From Verrucomicrobiaceae bacterium (GTDB lineage: Bacteria; Verrucomicrobiota; Verrucomicrobiia; Verrucomicrobiales; Verrucomicrobiaceae), in NCBI GenBank assembly GCA_027487315.1, contig JAIYDW010000202.1:1-48619 (forward strand): 48,619 nucleotides of DNA, written 5' to 3'. Within the stretch, counting starts at the first letter, position 1. Each line of letters begins with the position of its first letter. Under the pieces are notes generated by a model. That model was not told the DNA's origin. It searched no databases and saw only the letters and a list, made by a program, of their open reading frames with translations. Shown here piece after piece: positions 45,021 through 48,619 of the stretch. The position numbers and the translations under genes are program-made.

Positions 45021-48000
45021 ATGAACTTCGCCCGCATCTTCGTGGATCGGCCCATCTTTGCCGCCGTCCTTTCCATCGCCATCACCCTGCTCGGCGCCCT
45101 CGCCTACTTCGGCTTACCCATCGCTCAGTATCCCGAAGTCATCCCCCCCACTGTCATCGTCTCCGCCACCTACCCCGGAGCCGACGCCCGCACCCTCGCC
45201 GAGACCGTCTCCACCCCTCTCGAACAGGAAATCAATGGCGTCGAGGACATGCTCTACCTGTCCTCCTCCTCCACCAGCGACGGTCGCGTGCAAATCACCG
45301 TCACCTTCCGCCTTGGCACCAACCTCGACCAAGCTCAAGTCCTTGTCCAAAACCGCGTCAACGCCACCGTCTCTCGACTCCCAGAGGAAGTCCGACGCCT
45401 CGGCGTCATCGTCAACAAACGTTCCCCGGACCTCACTCTCGCTGCGCAGTTCTACAGCCCAGACGGCTCCCGCGAAGTCGACTACCTCTCCAACTACGTC
45501 ACTCTCCAAATCCAAAACGAAATCGCCCGCATCCCCGGCGTCGCCGAAGCCTCCACTCTCGGCGGCCTCGACTACTCCATGCGACTCTGGCTCGATCCCG
45601 AAAAGATCGCTGCCGTCAATCTCACCGCCGGTGATGTCCTCCGCGCCGTGCGAGAGCAGAACGTGCAAGTCGCCGCCGGTGCCCTCGGTCAGCCTCCCAC
45701 CCCAAGCGGTCTCGATTTCCAATACACCCTCACCGCCCCCGGACGCCTCAAAACCGCGACCGAGTTCGGCGAGATCGTCCTCAAAACCGGCAACATCGGT
45801 GATGTCGTCCGCCTCCGCGATGTCGCCCGCATCGAGCTCGGCTCCCGCGATTACTCCTCAAAAACCTACATGGACGGCTACAACGCCGTCTCCCTCCGCG
45901 TCTTCCAACTCCCCGGCACCAACGCCATCGAGACCGCCAACGCCGTCTATGCCCGACTAGGCAAACTCAAAGAGCGCTTCCCCCCCGGGGTCGCTTACCG
46001 CATCAACTACGACACCACCAAGTTTGTCCGAGCGTCCATCAAGTCCGTCCTGACCACCCTCATCGAAGCCATCCTTCTCGTCGTCCTGGTCGTCGTTGTC
46101 TTCCTCCAAACCTGGCGCGCCTCCATCATCCCCCTCCTAGCCGTCCCCGTCTCCCTCATCGGCACCCTCGCCATCATGCAGGCGATGGGTTTCTCGCTCA
46201 ACAACTTGAGCCTCTTCGGACTCGTGCTCGCGATTGGCATCGTCGTCGATGACGCCATCGTCGTGGTCGAAAACGTCGAACGCAACATCGCCAAAGGCCT
46301 CCACCCTCGCGAAGCCTCCATTCAAGCCATGAAGGAGGTCTCCGGTGCCGTCATCTCCATGGCCCTCGTCCTCTGCGCCGTCTTCATCCCCACCGCCTTC
46401 GTATCCGGCATCACCGGCCAGTTCTACAAACAGTTCGCCCTCACCATCGCCGTCTCCACCGTCATCTCGGCCTTCAATTCCATCACCCTTAGCCCCGCCC
46501 TCTGCGCCATCCTTTTGCAGCCCCATGGTGCCCAACCGGATAAACTCACGAAGCTCATCAACTACCTCTTCGGCTGGTTCTTCCGCGCCTTCAATCGGCT
46601 CTTCGAATTCAGCGCCAATACCTACGCCTCCCTCGTCCGCCTGCTCGTTCGCATCACCGTCCTCGTGCTCATCGCCTACGCCACACTCATTGGTCTCGCT
46701 GGCAAGGTCTTCAACGAAGTCCCCAGCGGCTTCATCCCTTCCCAGGACCTCGGGTACGCCCTCGTCCTAGTCCAACTTCCCAACGCCTCCGCCTTCGAGC
46801 GCACCGACGCCATTGTCCGCCGCATGGACGCCATGGCCCGCGAAATCCCCGGCATCGCCCACACCTTCGCCATCTCCGGCTACTCCTCCGTCCTCCAAGC
46901 CAATCAACCCAACGTCGGTGCCGCGTTCCTCGTCTTTGACGACTTCGCCAATCGCTCCGAACCCCACCTCAAAGGCGATGGACTGCTCGCTGTCATCCGT
47001 CAAAAATTCGCCACCATCCAGGAAGGCCGCGTCCTCGTTCTCCCACCTCCCCCACTGCGAGGCCTCGGCAACGCGGGCGGCTTCAAACTCCAAGTCCAAG
47101 ACCTCAACAACGCCGGCCTAGACGCTCTCGAATCCGCCACCCAAAAACTCCTCACCGCGGCCCAACAGGAGCCCGGCCTCATCTCTCTCGTCACCGGCTT
47201 CCGCGCCCAGACTCCGCAATACAAACTCGAGATCAATCGCGCCCAAGCCAAAACCATGGGCGTCTCCCTCTCCGACCTCAACGAAGCCCTCCAAGTCTAT
47301 CTCGGCTCCGCCTATGTCAACGACTTCAACCTCTTCGGTCGCACCTATCAAGTCACTGCCCAAGCCGACGCTCAATTCCGCAAGGACCCCTCCGACGTGT
47401 CCCGCATCAAGATCCGCAATCAAAATGGCGACATGGTCCCACTCGGCGCTCTAGTGAAGGTGATCAAAACCGGCGGGGCCGACCGCGTCCAACGCTACAA
47501 CCTCTACTACTCCGCCGACATCAACGGCAACACCCTCCCCGGTGTTTCCTCCGGTCAAATGATCGAAAAAGTCGAGCGTCTTGCCAAAGAGCACCTGCCC
47601 TCCGGTTTCGCCATCGAGTGGACCGACCTTACCTACCAGCAGATCCTCGCCGGTGACACCCTCTTTTACATCTTCCCCCTTTGCGTCGTCTTCGTCTTCC
47701 TTGTCCTCTCCGCTCAATACGAAAGCTGGAGCATGCCCATGGCCATCATCCTCATCGTACCCATGTGCCTGCTCTCCGCCATCGGCGGTGTGTGGTTGCG
47801 CGGCCAGGATAACAACATCTTCACTCAGATCGGTCTCGTCGTGCTCGTCGGTCTCGCGGCCAAAAATGCCATCCTCATTGTCGAATTCGCCAAACAACTC
47901 CAGGACACCGGCATGGACCGCGTCGCCGCTGCAGTCGAAGCCTGCCGCCTCCGACTCCGCCCCATCCTGATGACCTCCTTCGCCTTCATCCTCGGCGTCC

Positions 48001-48173
48001 TCCCTCTCGTCCTCGCCAAAGGTGCTGGCGCCGAAATGCGTCAGGCCCTCGGCACCGCTGTCTTCTTCGGCATGTTAGGCGTCACCGTCTTCGGCCTCCT
48101 CTTCACCCCCGTCTTCTACGTCCTCATCCGCGCCTTCGTCGAACGCCGCTCGTGCCCGCCACCCAAGGAGTGA
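45021..48173 (+). CDS. RND multidrug efflux permease (AcrB/MexF type, HAE-1)
   Basis: A 1050-residue inner-membrane proton/drug antiporter of the usual length. It starts MNFARIFVDRPIFAAVLSIA. The proton-relay Asp pair is in GIVVDDAIVVVENVERNI in helix 4. Two long periplasmic loops follow helices 1 and 7 (porter and docking domains), and DPWW-type motifs of other families are absent. The segments GFIPSQDLGYALVLVQLPN, GVSLSDLNEALQVYLGSAYVNDF and LVGLAAKNAILIVEFAKQ are family landmarks. It exports amphipathic drugs or metabolites through the adaptor and the outer-membrane factor. Its stop codon lies inside a perfect hairpin. Confidence 0.96.
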   Translation: MNFARIFVDRPIFAAVLSIAITLLGALAYFGLPIAQYPEVIPPTVIVSATYPGADARTLAETVSTPLEQEINGVEDMLYLSSSSTSDGRVQITVTFRLGTNLDQAQVLVQNRVNATVSRLPEEVRRLGVIVNKRSPDLTLAAQFYSPDGSREVDYLSNYVTLQIQNEIARIPGVAEASTLGGLDYSMRLWLDPEKIAAVNLTAGDVLRAVREQNVQVAAGALGQPPTPSGLDFQYTLTAPGRLKTATEFGEIVLKTGNIGDVVRLRDVARIELGSRDYSSKTYMDGYNAVSLRVFQLPGTNAIETANAVYARLGKLKERFPPGVAYRINYDTTKFVRASIKSVLTTLIEAILLVVLVVVVFLQTWRASIIPLLAVPVSLIGTLAIMQAMGFSLNNLSLFGLVLAIGIVVDDAIVVVENVERNIAKGLHPREASIQAMKEVSGAVISMALVLCAVFIPTAFVSGITGQFYKQFALTIAVSTVISAFNSITLSPALCAILLQPHGAQPDKLTKLINYLFGWFFRAFNRLFEFSANTYASLVRLLVRITVLVLIAYATLIGLAGKVFNEVPSGFIPSQDLGYALVLVQLPNASAFERTDAIVRRMDAMAREIPGIAHTFAISGYSSVLQANQPNVGAAFLVFDDFANRSEPHLKGDGLLAVIRQKFATIQEGRVLVLPPPPLRGLGNAGGFKLQVQDLNNAGLDALESATQKLLTAAQQEPGLISLVTGFRAQTPQYKLEINRAQAKTMGVSLSDLNEALQVYLGSAYVNDFNLFGRTYQVTAQADAQFRKDPSDVSRIKIRNQNGDMVPLGALVKVIKTGGADRVQRYNLYYSADINGNTLPGVSSGQMIEKVERLAKEHLPSGFAIEWTDLTYQQILAGDTLFYIFPLCVVFVFLVLSAQYESWSMPMAIILIVPMCLLSAIGGVWLRGQDNNIFTQIGLVVLVGLAAKNAILIVEFAKQLQDTGMDRVAAAVEACRLRLRPILMTSFAFILGVLPLVLAKGAGAEMRQALGTAVFFGMLGVTVFGLLFTPVFYVLIRAFVERRSCPPPKE

Positions 48174-48190
48174 TGGCTTCTAGCCATCAC
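48170..48190 (+). other. Perfect 9-bp hairpin over the permease stop codon
   Basis: GTGATGGCT (48170-48178) and AGCCATCAC (48182-48190) pair without mismatch around a three-base loop. The stop TGA is at 48171-48173. There is no T run, so it is not a standard terminator; it could protect the 3' end of the upstream message or reduce expression of the outer-membrane gene. Confidence 0.7.
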
Positions 48191-48236
48191 CATCCCGCTC
48201 ACTCCCGTCCGCCCATCGACTACACTCTCCTCATCC

Positions 48237-48619
48237 ATGAGTCCCCGCCTCTTTCTCCTCATCCTCCTCCCCGCCTGCACCGTCGGCCCACGCTTCAAAA
48301 AGCCCACCCCCGACCTCCCCACCGACTTCGCCTCCCGCGCCGATGCCCTCCAAATCGACACACTCCCCTCCGCCTGGTGGCGCAAGCTGAACGACCCCAC
48401 CCTGGACCGCCTCATCGACCAAACCGCCGCCGCCAACAAAGACCTCGCCGTTGGCCAGTCCCGCCTCCAGGAAGCCCGCGCTCTCTGGCGTGAGGCCCGC
48501 TTCGACTACGCTCCCACCGTCACCTCCGCAGCCTCCTACCAAAACTTCCGCAATGGCGCCACCGCCTTCGGTGCCGCCTTTCAGGGCCGCGACTTCGAAC
48601 TCATCCGCGCCGGGCTCGA
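48237..48619 (+). CDS. RND outer-membrane channel lipoprotein (OprM/NodT type), 5' part only
   Basis: The first 127 codons of a gene that runs off the window. The signal peptide MSPRLFLLILLPACTVGPRF carries a lipobox L-P-A-C with Cys14. Then come SAWWRKLNDPTLDRLIDQTA and the helix QSRLQEARALWREARFDYAP, as at the start of OprM/NodT trimeric channels. With the adaptor and permease it completes the tripartite pump that crosses the envelope. ATG 48237 is 63 bases after the permease stop, beyond the hairpin. The C-terminus cannot be judged. Confidence 0.88.
   Translation, partial: MSPRLFLLILLPACTVGPRFKKPTPDLPTDFASRADALQIDTLPSAWWRKLNDPTLDRLIDQTAAANKDLAVGQSRLQEARALWREARFDYAPTVTSAASYQNFRNGATAFGAAFQGRDFELIRAGL

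Noticed and set aside
45058..45960. Out-of-frame + strand frame of 300 codons in the permease gene.
   Set aside because: Almost entirely Ser, Pro, Thr and Ala; produced by strong third-position C bias of the real gene.
1..48619. tRNA, rRNA, CRISPR array, insertion sequence, prophage or restriction-modification island.
   Set aside because: No matching structures, repeats or gene families seen on either strand.

Overview
The window looks like chromosomal DNA of a Verrucomicrobiota-type (PVC superphylum) Gram-negative bacterium. The evidence is a set of families that are frequent in Verrucomicrobiota and Planctomycetota: a DUF1501 protein, a PVC-type large heme-binding CxxCH protein, ThuA-like and PmoA/DUF6807-like proteins, a Tat-exported Gfo/Idh/MocA oxidoreductase, a golvesin-type domain protein and a giant PQQ-propeller/LamG protein. 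These sit among a Gram-negative housekeeping set (lipid A acyltransferase plus heptosyltransferase, RND efflux, pyrD, accBC, dnaX, rsmA). I see no rRNA, tRNA, CRISPR array, insertion sequence or prophage. Genes are tightly packed and no stretch over 300 bases lacks a gene.

Layout. 1-6.3 kb: the 3' end of a rhamnulose-phosphate aldolase/dehydrogenase-like gene, a GtrA-like membrane protein, a membrane-anchored coiled-coil protein, a HAD phosphatase, a shared terminator, a Tat-exported Gfo/Idh/MocA oxidoreductase and a proton-pumping pyrophosphatase. 6.5-14 kb: a secreted-metabolism block (DUF1501, a FabZ-like dehydratase, ThuA-like, large cytochrome c/propeller/HEAT protein, PmoA-like, SDR). 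14.2-21.3 kb: a proline-repeat/alpha-toroid membrane protein, then pyrD, accB, accC and an LpxL-WaaF fusion. 21.4-28.5 kb: a SWIM-SNF2 ATPase, an orphan ParA, a pectate-lyase-like protein, an unrecognised ORF with a possible nuclease core, and an NHL propeller protein. 28.6-34.7 kb: a 1343-residue fusion protein, then a minus-strand operon of Dabb, aldo/keto reductase and golvesin-domain protein. 34.9-37.4 kb: a compact minus-strand operon with two paralogous membrane-anchored coiled-coil proteins, a small lipoprotein and a small charged protein. 37.4-43.6 kb: an RsmA-Nudix fusion, dnaX, a GYF_2 protein, phosphofructokinase and a DD-carboxypeptidase-like protein that has lost its catalytic residues. 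43.8-48.6 kb: a tripartite RND efflux operon cut by the window end.

How the parts fit. The 6.5-14 kb and 25-34 kb blocks look like exported machinery for oxidising or sensing carbohydrates. The 16-21 kb block links pyrimidine, fatty-acid and LPS synthesis. The strongest single-gene oddities are the LpxL-WaaF fusion, the RsmA-Nudix fusion, the LamG domain inserted in a PQQ propeller with a methyltransferase-like N-terminus, and the S11 pseudoenzyme. At window scale the + strand goes from G-rich on the left to C-rich on the right whatever the coding direction, which is what a replication terminus looks like. I did not find a clearly new multi-gene defence or mobile system; the least explained operon is the coiled-coil/lipoprotein group at 34.9-37.4 kb.
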